From: Labilithrix sp.
GTDB taxonomy: Bacteria > Myxococcota_A > Polyangia > Polyangiales > Polyangiaceae
Reading direction: 5' to 3'
Assembly: GCA_019637105.1 (NCBI GenBank)
Contig: JAHBWF010000014.1
Location: 22,317-86,316, forward strand
DNA: 64,000 nt
In this document: positions 16,923 to 24,492 of the stretch, in pieces
How the letters are laid out: every line of letters begins with the position of its first letter
Position numbering within the stretch: position 1 is the stretch's first letter
Notes under the pieces: generated by a model
Seen by the model: only the letters and a program-made list of their open reading frames with translations
Told to the model about the DNA's origin: nothing
Databases searched by the model: none
Position numbers and translations under genes: made by a program

Positions 16923-17450
16923 ATGAGGGCCGAGTGTCCTGAGAGCGACGATGCCCTCTTCGAGCTGCGCTTCGCCCCGAGCGTCGCGCTCGTCTCGACG
17001 GTTCGTCGCTTCGTGAGCGATTTCTACGACGAGCTCCTCAAGGATCGCGACGCGAGCCACCGGCTCGGCATGGCGACCCACGAGATGCTCGAGAACGCGG
17101 TGCACTACTCGTCGGACCACCGCTCGGAGCTCGTGGTCTCGCTGCACCGCGTGAACGGCCAGTTCCTCGTCACGATCCGGACGACCAACCGCGCCACCGA
17201 CGAGCGCCTCTCCAAGGTCCGGCGGGCGCTCGACGAGGTCGTGACCGCGCCGGACCCGATGGACCTCTACAACCAGCTCGTTCGCCGAGCGGCCAAGCGC
17301 ACGGACGGCGGCTCCGGCCTCGGACTGCGTCGGATCCGCGCCGAGGCCGACCTGGCGCTCTCGTACTCGATCGAAGGCGACACCCTCGTCCTGACGGCGG
17401 AGGGTCGCTTCCCACCGCGCCCAGAACCGCAACTCACGGAGTCACGATGA
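16923..17450 (+). CDS. SiaB-like / anti-sigma-type HATPase kinase
   Basis: 175 residues: an N box ATHEMLENAVHYS, a beta segment (LVVSLHRVNGQFLVTIRTTN), a helical insert (DERLSKVRRALDEVVTAPDPMDLYNQLVRRA) and a lid GGSGLGLRRIRAEA. The long helical insert between N box and lid, ending in YxQLxR, is characteristic of the SiaB/DUF6272 kinases rather than RsbW. ATP-dependent phosphorylation of the next gene product is expected. It overlaps that gene by 4 bp (ATGA). An 81-bp gap separates it from the RsbU-like gene. Confidence 0.8.
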   Translation: MRAECPESDDALFELRFAPSVALVSTVRRFVSDFYDELLKDRDASHRLGMATHEMLENAVHYSSDHRSELVVSLHRVNGQFLVTIRTTNRATDERLSKVRRALDEVVTAPDPMDLYNQLVRRAAKRTDGGSGLGLRRIRAEADLALSYSIEGDTLVLTAEGRFPPRPEPQLTESR

Positions 17451-17848
17451 CCGCTGTCGACATCCCTCGCATCGACGCAAACGATCTGCGTGCCGCATCG
17501 AGCTACCTCGACGGCAACCTCTCGTTGCAGTTCGCGGGGAGCGCCGACTCGCGGTCTCAGGGGGCGATCGAGGCGATGCTCGGGCGCGTGCACGCCGAGG
17601 CGCTCCGTCTCGGCGTCCCCGAGGTGTCGGTCGACTTCCGCGACTGCGACTTCGTGAACTCCTCCTGCTTCAAGGCGTTCGTCGTCTGGCTCGAGCAGAT
17701 CCAGGAGCTCGAGACGGAGCAGCAGTACCGGCTCCGCTTCTACTCCGACGACACCAAGGCCTGGCAGAGGAGGAGCCTGCAGGCGCTCTCGTGCTTCGCG
17801 ATCGAGCTCGTCCACATCGAGTCGAAGCCCAATCGTGGCGGCAGTTGA
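17447..17848 (+). CDS. SiaC-like / STAS-like phosphoprotein
   Basis: 133 residues with VSVDFRDCDFVNSSCFKAF followed by VVWLEQIQELE and RLRFYSDD. The N-S-S-x-x-K pattern, then helix and a (W/F)Y-S/E-DD strand, resembles SiaC (DUF1987: FNTSSAK...WYYEEDD), the substrate of SiaB. A STAS-type anti-anti-sigma protein is the alternative. Ser68 or Ser69 (in VNSSC) is the likely phosphorylation site. It is coupled on both sides: ATGA overlap with the kinase gene upstream and a 14-bp overlap with cheA downstream. Confidence 0.75.
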   Translation: MTAVDIPRIDANDLRAASSYLDGNLSLQFAGSADSRSQGAIEAMLGRVHAEALRLGVPEVSVDFRDCDFVNSSCFKAFVVWLEQIQELETEQQYRLRFYSDDTKAWQRRSLQALSCFAIELVHIESKPNRGGS

Positions 17849-19349
17849 TCTCCCGACCAGCATCGTCGCCCAGTTCCGGGCTGCGAGCATCGAGCGTCTC
17901 GGGCGCATCGAGACCGCGTGGGCGGCGCTCACGCAGCGCGTCGGCACGGCGGAGGGCGAGCGCGACCTGTTCCACGACGTCCATACGCTGAAGGGCGAGG
18001 CGCGCCTCGTCGGGTTCGCGGACGTCGTCCTCATCACCCAGCGCCTCGAGGACCTCCTTTTGGCCGCGCGCCGCCGGCGCTACCGCGTGACGGAGGACGT
18101 CGACGTCCTCGCCACGATGGCGATCCAGTTCATCCGCATGCTGCTCCGGAAGCGCGCCGGCGCGTCCCAGGGCGGGATCGACATCAACGGCTTCCTCAAG
18201 CAGATCGACGAGGTCCTCGTCGAGTGGCCGCGGCAGTCGGAGACGCCCGACTCGAGCGGCGCGTACACGATGCGCCCGACGGAGGGCGGCAAGATCTCGC
18301 TCGCGGTGCGTCAGCGCCTCGGGAGCGCGGCGACCCAGGTGTACCTCGAGCTGCTCGCGTCCAACAGCCCGCGCCTCCGCCGCGCCTGGGAGATCCTCGC
18401 CGGCGAGCTCGCGCAGCTCGACGCGGTCGCGCTGATGCCGCTCGTGCGCCGTCACGCGGCCTCGGCGAAGGACCTGGCCGTCGAGCTCGGCAAGGAGATC
18501 GACGTCTCGATCGACGGGCCCGAGGTCAAGGTCGGCGTCGAGATCCTCGACACCATCCACGGCGCGCTCCTGCACACGCTCCGCAACGCCGTCGATCACG
18601 GGATCGAGGCGCCCGACGCCCGCGTCGCGGCGAACAAGCCCCGTCGCGGGAACATCGGCGTGCGCTTCGGCGTCGAGGGGGACTCGATCGGGCTGACCGT
18701 CCAGGACGACGGCGACGGCATCGATCTCGACGCCATTCGCCGCCGCGCCGAGAAGCTCGGGCTGCTCTCGCCGGAGGACGCCCTGGCCGCCCCGGACGCG
18801 ACCCTCCTCGATCTCGCCTTCGCCCCGGGCTTCTCGGTCCGCGAGTCGGTGAGCACCATCTCCGGGCGCGGGATCGGCCTCGACGCCGTGCGCGCGACCA
18901 TCGAGCGCCTCGGCGGGACGATCACGCTCGAGTCGAAGCGCCACGTCGGCGTCACCGTCGCGCTCCGGCTGCCGCTGTCGCGCCGCATCGTCGAGGTGCA
19001 TCGGCTGCCGTCGACGCAGCCGGGCCTGGTCTTCGCGGTCCCGACGACCTGGACCGTGCGGACCGAGCGACGCCCGGACGCGATCGATCCCGCCGCCTTG
19101 ATGGGCCACGGCCGCACGCACTCGGGCCACTCGTCCGCGACGCTCGCGTACCTCGTGCTCTCGCGCGACGGCGACGACTACCCCATCGTCGTCGGGGGCT
19201 CGGTCTCGCGCGTCGGCGCGGCGCGGCTCTGCCCGACGTCCCCCGACGACGGGCTCGAGGTCGTCACCATCGACGACGAGCCCGTCATCCTCATCCGCCC
19301 CGACACGTTCTTCCCGCCCGCCAGCAGCCGTCGCCCCGGCCCGAGCTGA
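17835..19349 (+). CDS. CheA-like histidine kinase
   Basis: 504 residues. N-terminal Hpt domain with HDVHTLKGEARLVG, then a linker, a short dimerisation region, and the CheA ATPase: HTLRNAVDHGIEAP (N box), DDGDGID (G1), FAPGFSVRE (F box), SGRGIGLDAV (G2), followed by a roughly 110-residue CheW-like end that is weakly conserved. No separate P2 domain is obvious, and it is shorter than E. coli CheA (654 aa). Cytosolic. No MCP or CheW gene is present in this window, so its activating input is unclear; it is translationally coupled to the SiaC/STAS-like gene, which may control it. Confidence 0.9.
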   Translation: MAAVDLPTSIVAQFRAASIERLGRIETAWAALTQRVGTAEGERDLFHDVHTLKGEARLVGFADVVLITQRLEDLLLAARRRRYRVTEDVDVLATMAIQFIRMLLRKRAGASQGGIDINGFLKQIDEVLVEWPRQSETPDSSGAYTMRPTEGGKISLAVRQRLGSAATQVYLELLASNSPRLRRAWEILAGELAQLDAVALMPLVRRHAASAKDLAVELGKEIDVSIDGPEVKVGVEILDTIHGALLHTLRNAVDHGIEAPDARVAANKPRRGNIGVRFGVEGDSIGLTVQDDGDGIDLDAIRRRAEKLGLLSPEDALAAPDATLLDLAFAPGFSVRESVSTISGRGIGLDAVRATIERLGGTITLESKRHVGVTVALRLPLSRRIVEVHRLPSTQPGLVFAVPTTWTVRTERRPDAIDPAALMGHGRTHSGHSSATLAYLVLSRDGDDYPIVVGGSVSRVGAARLCPTSPDDGLEVVTIDDEPVILIRPDTFFPPASSRRPGPS

Positions 19350-19400
19350 CCGCCGACGGCGAGGCGGCTCCGCGCGCGGACGAGGGGGCGCGGGCGCGCG

Positions 19401-19718
19401 TCAGAACACGTACGGGTTCGCGCCCGGGGTGACGAGCTTCGCCGCGTGGCCCTGGAGGCGAAACGAGCTGCCGCCGTGCTCGATGTGGACGCGCACCTCT
19501 TCCGTGCGGGAGACCTTCTCGTGCGGGCCGAGCATGACGATCACGCGCTCGGGCGAGTCGGGGGCGACGTCGAGCCCGACGAGGTGGCTCGCCGCGTCGA
19601 GGAGGAGCCGGGCGGGGAGGTCACCGTGGAGGTTCGGCCGGGTCGGCTCGGTCACGATGACGACGGTCGCGGTCGCGGGATCGTTCGCGTAGCTGGAGGC
19701 GGGCTGCTCGGGGAGCAT
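19401..19718 (-). CDS. Hypothetical protein, about 105 aa
   Basis: Small protein with strand-rich content (TATVVIVTEP, RVIVMLGPHEKVSRTEEVRVHIEHGG) and a helix RLLLDAASHLVGLDV. No family is recognised. I take the ATG at 19718; a GTG at 19760 would add 14 residues. It lies between the convergent cheA gene and the photolyase gene, on the photolyase strand and 70 bp downstream of it. Codon bias is typical of the window. Confidence 0.6.
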   Translation of the reverse strand: MLPEQPASSYANDPATATVVIVTEPTRPNLHGDLPARLLLDAASHLVGLDVAPDSPERVIVMLGPHEKVSRTEEVRVHIEHGGSSFRLQGHAAKLVTPGANPYVF

Positions 19719-19788
19719 GTCCGCATCGTAGGCAGCCTGCGGCCGCCGCGCCACGGTCACGTCGGAGCTTCGCCGCCCGGGCCGCCGA

Positions 19789-21213
19789 TCAGCCGAGGTG
19801 GCCCTTGACGGCCGCGAGGAAGCGCTGGCGGGCGAAGGCGTGATCGACGATCGGCCGGGCGTAGGTCTCGCCGAGCGCGACGCCGGCGCGCGCGAGCTCC
19901 GCCTCGGGCGCCTCCCACGGCTGGTGGATCCAGCGATCGCCGAGGGACGCGAGCTCCGGGAGCCACCTCCGGACGTAGTCGCCGCGCGCGTCGAACTTCT
20001 CCCCCTGGAGGACGGGGTTGAAGACGCGGAACCACGGCTGCGCGTCCACGCCGCAGCCGGTCGACCACTGCCAGCCGAGATCGTTCGAGGCCCAGTCGCC
20101 GTCCGTGAGGAAGCGCATGAAGTGCTCCTCGCCGCGGCGGAAATCGACGAGCAGGTGCTTGGCGAGGAAGCTCGCGGAGATCATGCGCGCGCGGTTGTGG
20201 ACGAAGCCCTCCGTGAGGAGCTGGCGCGCCGAGGCGTCGACGACGGGGTAGCCGGTCGTGCCCTCGACCCACGCGCGCCAGCCCGCCTCGTCCTCGCGCC
20301 AGGGGAACCGCCGCCACGCGCGCTTGAACGGCTCGGTGAGCACCTCCGGCCTGTGCTCGAGCACGTCGTACGCGAACTCGCGCCACACGAGCTCGTTGAG
20401 GTAGGCGCGGCGCGCCTTCGGGTGCTCCGCGAGCGCCTCCTCCGCGTGCCTCCAGACCGTGCGCGCGCTGAGCGTGCCGAACTTGAGGTCCTGCGAGACG
20501 CGGCTCGTCCCGGCCTCGCCCATGAGGTCGCGCCCGACGTCGTAGCGCGGGCCCGGGCCGCGGAGGAACGCGCGGAGGCGCGCGCGGGCCGCGGCCTCGC
20601 CGCCTCGAACGACGCGCGGGTTCGGCGTGACGCCGAGGTCCTCGGGGCTCGGCACCGCGACCTCGCGCGCGCCGAGCCGGCGCGGTAGCTTCGGGAGCGG
20701 CGGCAGCGATCGGGGCGCGCGCCTCGGCGCCTCGACCTCGACGGTCCTGGCGAACGCCCTCGCGTACGCCGTGAACACGGCGAACGGGGCCCCCGAGCCG
20801 GTGAGCAGCCCGCCCGGCGTCGCGAGCGTCTCGCCGTCGTAGAGGTCGAACGGGATCTCGGCGAGGGCCTTCGTCACGCGCCGATCGCGCTCCTTGCCGA
20901 TCGGCTCCGTCCAGCGATAGCCGACGACGCGATCGACCTCGAGCTCGCGCGCGAGCTCGGGCACGACCTCCGTGCTCTTGCCGCGGACGACGACGAGGCG
21001 GGAGCCGAGCTTCTCGATTGATCGCGCCAGCTCGGCGAGCGACTCGAGGAGGTACTGGATCCGGTGCGGGATCTCTCGCGCGCGCTCGGGCGCGAAGAAG
21101 TACGGATCGAGCACGAACAGCGGGATCGCCTCGCCGGCCGCGGCCGCCTCGGCGAGCGGCGCGTGGTCGGCGACGCGCAGGTCCTTGCCCCGAAACCAGA
21201 CGAGCGTGCGCAT
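19789..21213 (-). CDS. phrB: Deoxyribodipyrimidine photolyase (cryptochrome/photolyase family)
   Basis: 474 residues from the ATG at 21213. The N-terminal antenna-binding domain starts TLVWFRGKDLRVADHAPL, the family signature. The C-terminal FAD domain carries LNELVWREFAYDVL, a TGYPVVDASARQL segment, VHNRARMISASFLAKHLLVDFRRGEEHF and GWQWSTGCGVDAQPWFRVFNP, the most conserved photolyase block. It should repair cyclobutane pyrimidine dimers using blue light. It is divergent from the 213-aa protein at 21515 across a 300-bp region with a strong inverted repeat. The frame is open upstream of 21213 but non-homologous. Confidence 0.93.
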   Translation of the reverse strand: MRTLVWFRGKDLRVADHAPLAEAAAAGEAIPLFVLDPYFFAPERAREIPHRIQYLLESLAELARSIEKLGSRLVVVRGKSTEVVPELARELEVDRVVGYRWTEPIGKERDRRVTKALAEIPFDLYDGETLATPGGLLTGSGAPFAVFTAYARAFARTVEVEAPRRAPRSLPPLPKLPRRLGAREVAVPSPEDLGVTPNPRVVRGGEAAARARLRAFLRGPGPRYDVGRDLMGEAGTSRVSQDLKFGTLSARTVWRHAEEALAEHPKARRAYLNELVWREFAYDVLEHRPEVLTEPFKRAWRRFPWREDEAGWRAWVEGTTGYPVVDASARQLLTEGFVHNRARMISASFLAKHLLVDFRRGEEHFMRFLTDGDWASNDLGWQWSTGCGVDAQPWFRVFNPVLQGEKFDARGDYVRRWLPELASLGDRWIHQPWEAPEAELARAGVALGETYARPIVDHAFARQRFLAAVKGHLG

Positions 21214-21514
21214 GCCGGTCGAAGTTATACCGCCGCTCCTCCGCCCGGCTCGCGCTCGCCTCCGTCGCAGGGCCCGCGAGCCGCGGCGCGGACGCCGCTT
21301 TCTTTCGGGTGTGGAGAAATTTCTCTCTCCACACCCGGCGCCCTCCCCCGCGGCGCGCGGCGGCGCGCTCCTCGCGCGGTCGCCGACGCCGCGCCCGCTC
21401 GCCCCGCGGCGCGTCTCCACAAAGCCTGCACACGGGCGCCGCGAAGATCTCCACAGCTTGTCCGACCGCGACGGCTTGCGCGCGCGGCGAGCGGCCCGTA
21501 GAGCGCGGGGCACC
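21214..21514. promoter_or_regulatory. Divergent promoter region with inverted repeat and four TCTCCACA boxes
   Basis: A perfect 12-bp inverted repeat with an 8-base spacer lies at 21306-21337 (CGGGTGTGGAGA / TCTCCACACCCG). The octamer TCTCCACA forming its right half recurs in the same orientation at 21414-21421 and 21448-21455, giving four copies in 150 bp including the inverted one. It sits between the divergent phrB and the gene at 21515, so a repressor or activator site controlling one or both is likely. The octamer also resembles a degenerate DnaA box (TTATCCACA), an alternative reading. No gene is seen here. Confidence 0.55.
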
Positions 21515-22156
21515 ATGGAGCAGACGAACGTCGATCGCGCCCTCGCGGCGCTCGAAGAGCAGCACGCCGACGACCCCCAGCGCGCCAACGCGCTCCGTCT
21601 CACGCGTCGCTTCAAGTCGAGCTGGCTCGAGCTCGGCGAGGCGCTCACCGAGGTGAAGCGCCAGAGGACGTGGGAGCGGTGGGGCTACGACTCGTTCGAG
21701 ACGTACACGAAGACGGAGCTGAAGCTCCGCGCGGACACCGTGGAGAAGCTGACCGGCAGCTACATGTTCCTCCACAAGCGCGCGCCCGAGGTGCTCCGGC
21801 GCGATCCGCTCGAGGCGCTCCCGAGCTACCAGGCGATCGACTACCTGCGGCGCGTCGAGGAGAAGGCCGCCGAGGACGACACGATCCCCAAGGAGGCGCT
21901 CGTCGACGTGCGCAAGCAGATCCTCGACGACGGCGTGCCCGTCGCGAAGGTCGCGCGCCTCTACAACGACACGCTCTTCCCGGTGAGCGACGCCGCCAAG
22001 CGCGAGTCGAACCGGAAGGCGCTGAAGTCCGCCGCGACGAAGCTCCGCGATCTCCTCGCCGACTCGTCGGCGATCCCGACACGCCTCGCCGGCGCGCTCG
22101 GCGAAGCGCTCGACGAGCTCCTCGCCGAGCTGAGCGGAGAGGCCAAGGCGGCCTGA
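21515..22156 (+). CDS. Hypothetical helical protein, 213 aa
   Basis: Starts at the ATG at 21515; the frame is open far upstream but there overlaps phrB antisense. The protein is almost wholly helical, with FKSSWLELGEALTEVKRQRTWERWGYDSFETYTKTEL, recalling the YxSFxxYxxxEL region found in a group of myxobacterial proteins of unknown role, sometimes thought DNA-associated. It ends in an Ala/Leu/Glu-rich helix (LLADSSAIPTRLAGALGEAL). No enzyme motif. The TCTCCACA boxes upstream suggest tight regulation. Function unknown. Confidence 0.72.
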   Translation: MEQTNVDRALAALEEQHADDPQRANALRLTRRFKSSWLELGEALTEVKRQRTWERWGYDSFETYTKTELKLRADTVEKLTGSYMFLHKRAPEVLRRDPLEALPSYQAIDYLRRVEEKAAEDDTIPKEALVDVRKQILDDGVPVAKVARLYNDTLFPVSDAAKRESNRKALKSAATKLRDLLADSSAIPTRLAGALGEALDELLAELSGEAKAA

Positions 22157-22168
22157 AGCGGCGCCGGC

Positions 22169-22274
22169 GCGACGCCCGCGTCAGCGCACGGCGACGAGCG
22201 TCGCGACGACGGTGAGCAGGACGGCGACGCCCGCGTCAGCGCACGGCGACGAGCGTCGCGACGACGGTGAGCAG
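22169..22274. repeat. 55-bp tandem duplication
   Basis: Bases 22169-22219 (51 bp, from GCGACGCCCGCGTCAGCGCA) are repeated exactly at 22224-22274, a period of 55 bp. The second copy covers the stop codon and last codons of the small membrane-protein gene on the minus strand (LLTVVATLVAVR then stop), so the first copy is a duplicate of that gene's 3' end. Confidence 0.85.
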
Positions 22275-22553
22275 CACGAGCAGGACGGCGCCGCCGGCGA
22301 GCGCCGCGATGCGCGCGGCCCTGCCGGTCGTGGACGCGGGGCCGACGAGCGGCGGCGGAGCGCTCGGGCGCCACGGCTCCGACGAGGACTCGCGCGCCGG
22401 CGGCGGGCTCGAACGGATCCGCCGGCCCGATCCCTCGTCGAAGCCGGCCTCCTGCTCCTGGAGCAAGAGCTCGGCGGCGATCGAGGACATCGACTCGACC
22501 TTGCGCGTCGGGTTGTCGTGCGGGTCCGCGGGCAGGCGCTTCCTGACGTTCAT
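22236..22553 (-). CDS. Small tail-anchored membrane protein
   Basis: 105 residues: a polar N-terminus (MNVRKRLPADPHDNPTRKVES), a helical stretch AAELLLQEQEAG, a Pro/Ser-rich linker, and one C-terminal membrane segment (AARIAALAGGAVLLVLLTVVATLVAV) followed by Arg and stop. The topology suggests a cytoplasmic head anchored at the inner membrane by its tail. No family recognised. Its 3' end lies in the 55-bp duplicated unit. Confidence 0.6.
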   Translation of the reverse strand: MNVRKRLPADPHDNPTRKVESMSSIAAELLLQEQEAGFDEGSGRRIRSSPPPARESSSEPWRPSAPPPLVGPASTTGRAARIAALAGGAVLLVLLTVVATLVAVR

Positions 22554-22689
22554 CGACCGCCTCGAACTCTACACGACGCGCGCGACAAACCGATGGCGAA
22601 TGAGCCGGAGCGCGGGAAGTCCAGCCTCGCTGGACGGCGCGCCCACCCGCGCCGCCGCACACCGCGCGCCACCTACGTGTAGAGAACGG

Positions 22690-24492
22690 TCAGGGAAGCG
22701 TCAGCTCGAAGACGCTGATCGACGTCGGCGGGAGCTTCGCCTTGACGCTGGTCCCCTCGATCTTCGCCTCGCCGCTCGTCATCCCGGTGGGCGCCCCCGT
22801 GTAGACGAAGGAGCGCAGCCCCGACGGCGCCGCGCAGCCGTCGAGCGCGATGCTCGCGTCGAACGGGCGATCGGCGCTGAAGTTGATCGCGACGAGCACC
22901 CACTTCTTGCCGCTCTCGTCGCGCGACGCGTAGAGCGACGTGCCGCTCGGCGAGCTCGACGGGACGATCGTGTCGAGGAAGCGACCGCCCTCGCCGTCGT
23001 AGTTGCGGTAGGCGCGGAACGCCCAGTACGCCGGCCTCGGCTTCTTGGGGTACGTCCAGTAGAACGCGTGGCTGACGCCGTGGAGGGCGAAGCGACCGAG
23101 GGCCTCCGCGAGGGCCACCGCGCCCGCGGGGTGGTGCTCGGCGCCGAAGTTGTACTCGCCGATCTGGAAGCCGAGCCCGGGGTAGTTCTTCGCGATGAGC
23201 TCCTTCATCCGCGGGATCAGGTAGACGCGGCCGTTCTCGTTGTCGTCGACCCTCTGCTCGCCGATCCACGACTCGTCGACGTACTCGCGGTCCCAGAGCG
23301 AGCGCGTCGTCCGATAGCGGAGGTCGTTCGTCGCGCGGTCGGTGTTGCCGCCGCCGTCGCCGCCCTCCTCGTCGCCGTGCTGCACGCCGTCGGCCTGCGG
23401 GTAGATGTGGACGTCGAGCACGTCGAGCACGCGCACCCCCGTCTTCTTCTCGTGCTCGTAGAGCTTCTTCAGGTACCACGCGAGCAGCGGCTGGTCGTCG
23501 TGCGCGCGGCGATCGGGCTTGAGGCGGAAGCCCGCCTTCGCGTCCTTGCCGCTGTAGAAGTAGCCCGGCCACCCCCACTCCGCGGGGCCCGCGATGATCG
23601 CCTCGGGGTCGGCCTTGCGGACGGCGGTGCCGAACGCGATCGTCTTCTCGAGCAGCTCGTCGTACGTCATGCCCTCGGGGTGGACGTCGCGGTGGGTCGA
23701 GTCCCAGAGCGCGGGCTCGTTGTCGAGGATGTACTGGTAGACGACGCGCTTGCCGCGCTTCTGGTCGGCCGCCTTGATCTTGGCGACCCACGCGCCGACG
23801 TCCTCGGGCGTGATCCGCGTCTGCCACGCCGACGGATCCTTCGGCGGATCGAGCAGCGACTTTCCGTCGGGCTTCTTGCCGTTGCCGCAGTGGGCGCGGT
23901 GCGGATCGGTCTTGTCCTGGTCGGGGAACAGCTTCGTCGAGAACGCGCAGCTCTCGGTGTCCTTCGCGACCCAGCCCATCATCGGGACGGTGATCGCGGC
24001 GCGGCCGCCCCTGTCCGCGGCCTTGGCGACGAACTTCTCCCAGGAGTCGATCTCGATGTTCTCCCAGAACCAGTCGTTGGCGGTGCTCCAGGCGTTGCCG
24101 AGCTTCGGGTTGTAGCGCGACGTCGTGTTGCCGCCCCAGCGGTGCGCGGTGGCGCCGATGTCCTTGTCGGTGTCGGCCCACGCGATGCCGAAGATCGTCG
24201 GGCTCACCGGCTGCCCCGCGCTCTTGCACGTGACCGCCATCGGCGTCGCCGCCTTGATCTTGCCGCTCTTCGGGATGGGACCGCCGACCCGGCTGGCGAG
24301 CTCCTCGGTGATGACGCCCGCCGACGGGATCTTGGTCCCGTCGGCCGCCACGATGACCGGACCGCTGACCGCCGCGTCGCTCGCGGCCGCCGGCGTCTTC
24401 GACTCCTTCTTGGTGCAGCTGTCGCAGCCGACGACCGCGAGGGTCGCGAGGAGCGCGAGGGCGGAAGGTGCCGGGTGCGGGGCTCTCGTCAA
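22690..24492 (-). CDS. Glycoside hydrolase family 44 lipoprotein
   Basis: 600 residues. Signal with lipobox VVGCDSC (Cys23), then a linker, then a GH44 catalytic domain: RWGGNTTSRYNPK, YQYILDNEPALWDSTHRDVHP with the acid/base Glu, HIYPQAD, and FQIGEYNFGAEHH with the nucleophile Glu; the C-terminal about 90 residues form a beta-sandwich typical of the family. GH44 enzymes cleave beta-1,4-glucans (cellulose, xyloglucan). Cell-surface attachment fits predatory or cellulolytic myxobacteria. The start is a TTG overlapping the stop of the TolC-like gene (TTGA), so it is translationally coupled to it. Confidence 0.9.
   Translation of the reverse strand: MTRAPHPAPSALALLATLAVVGCDSCTKKESKTPAAASDAAVSGPVIVAADGTKIPSAGVITEELASRVGGPIPKSGKIKAATPMAVTCKSAGQPVSPTIFGIAWADTDKDIGATAHRWGGNTTSRYNPKLGNAWSTANDWFWENIEIDSWEKFVAKAADRGGRAAITVPMMGWVAKDTESCAFSTKLFPDQDKTDPHRAHCGNGKKPDGKSLLDPPKDPSAWQTRITPEDVGAWVAKIKAADQKRGKRVVYQYILDNEPALWDSTHRDVHPEGMTYDELLEKTIAFGTAVRKADPEAIIAGPAEWGWPGYFYSGKDAKAGFRLKPDRRAHDDQPLLAWYLKKLYEHEKKTGVRVLDVLDVHIYPQADGVQHGDEEGGDGGGNTDRATNDLRYRTTRSLWDREYVDESWIGEQRVDDNENGRVYLIPRMKELIAKNYPGLGFQIGEYNFGAEHHPAGAVALAEALGRFALHGVSHAFYWTYPKKPRPAYWAFRAYRNYDGEGGRFLDTIVPSSSPSGTSLYASRDESGKKWVLVAINFSADRPFDASIALDGCAAPSGLRSFVYTGAPTGMTSGEAKIEGTSVKAKLPPTSISVFELTLP

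Noticed and set aside
13513-19349. Ordinary chemotaxis operon controlling flagella
   Set aside because: No MCP, CheW, CheR, flagellar or pilus gene is present and the CheB site residues are lost.
22169-22274. Possible CRISPR-like repeat
   Set aside because: Only two copies, adjacent with a 4-base gap rather than a spacer, and no cas genes.
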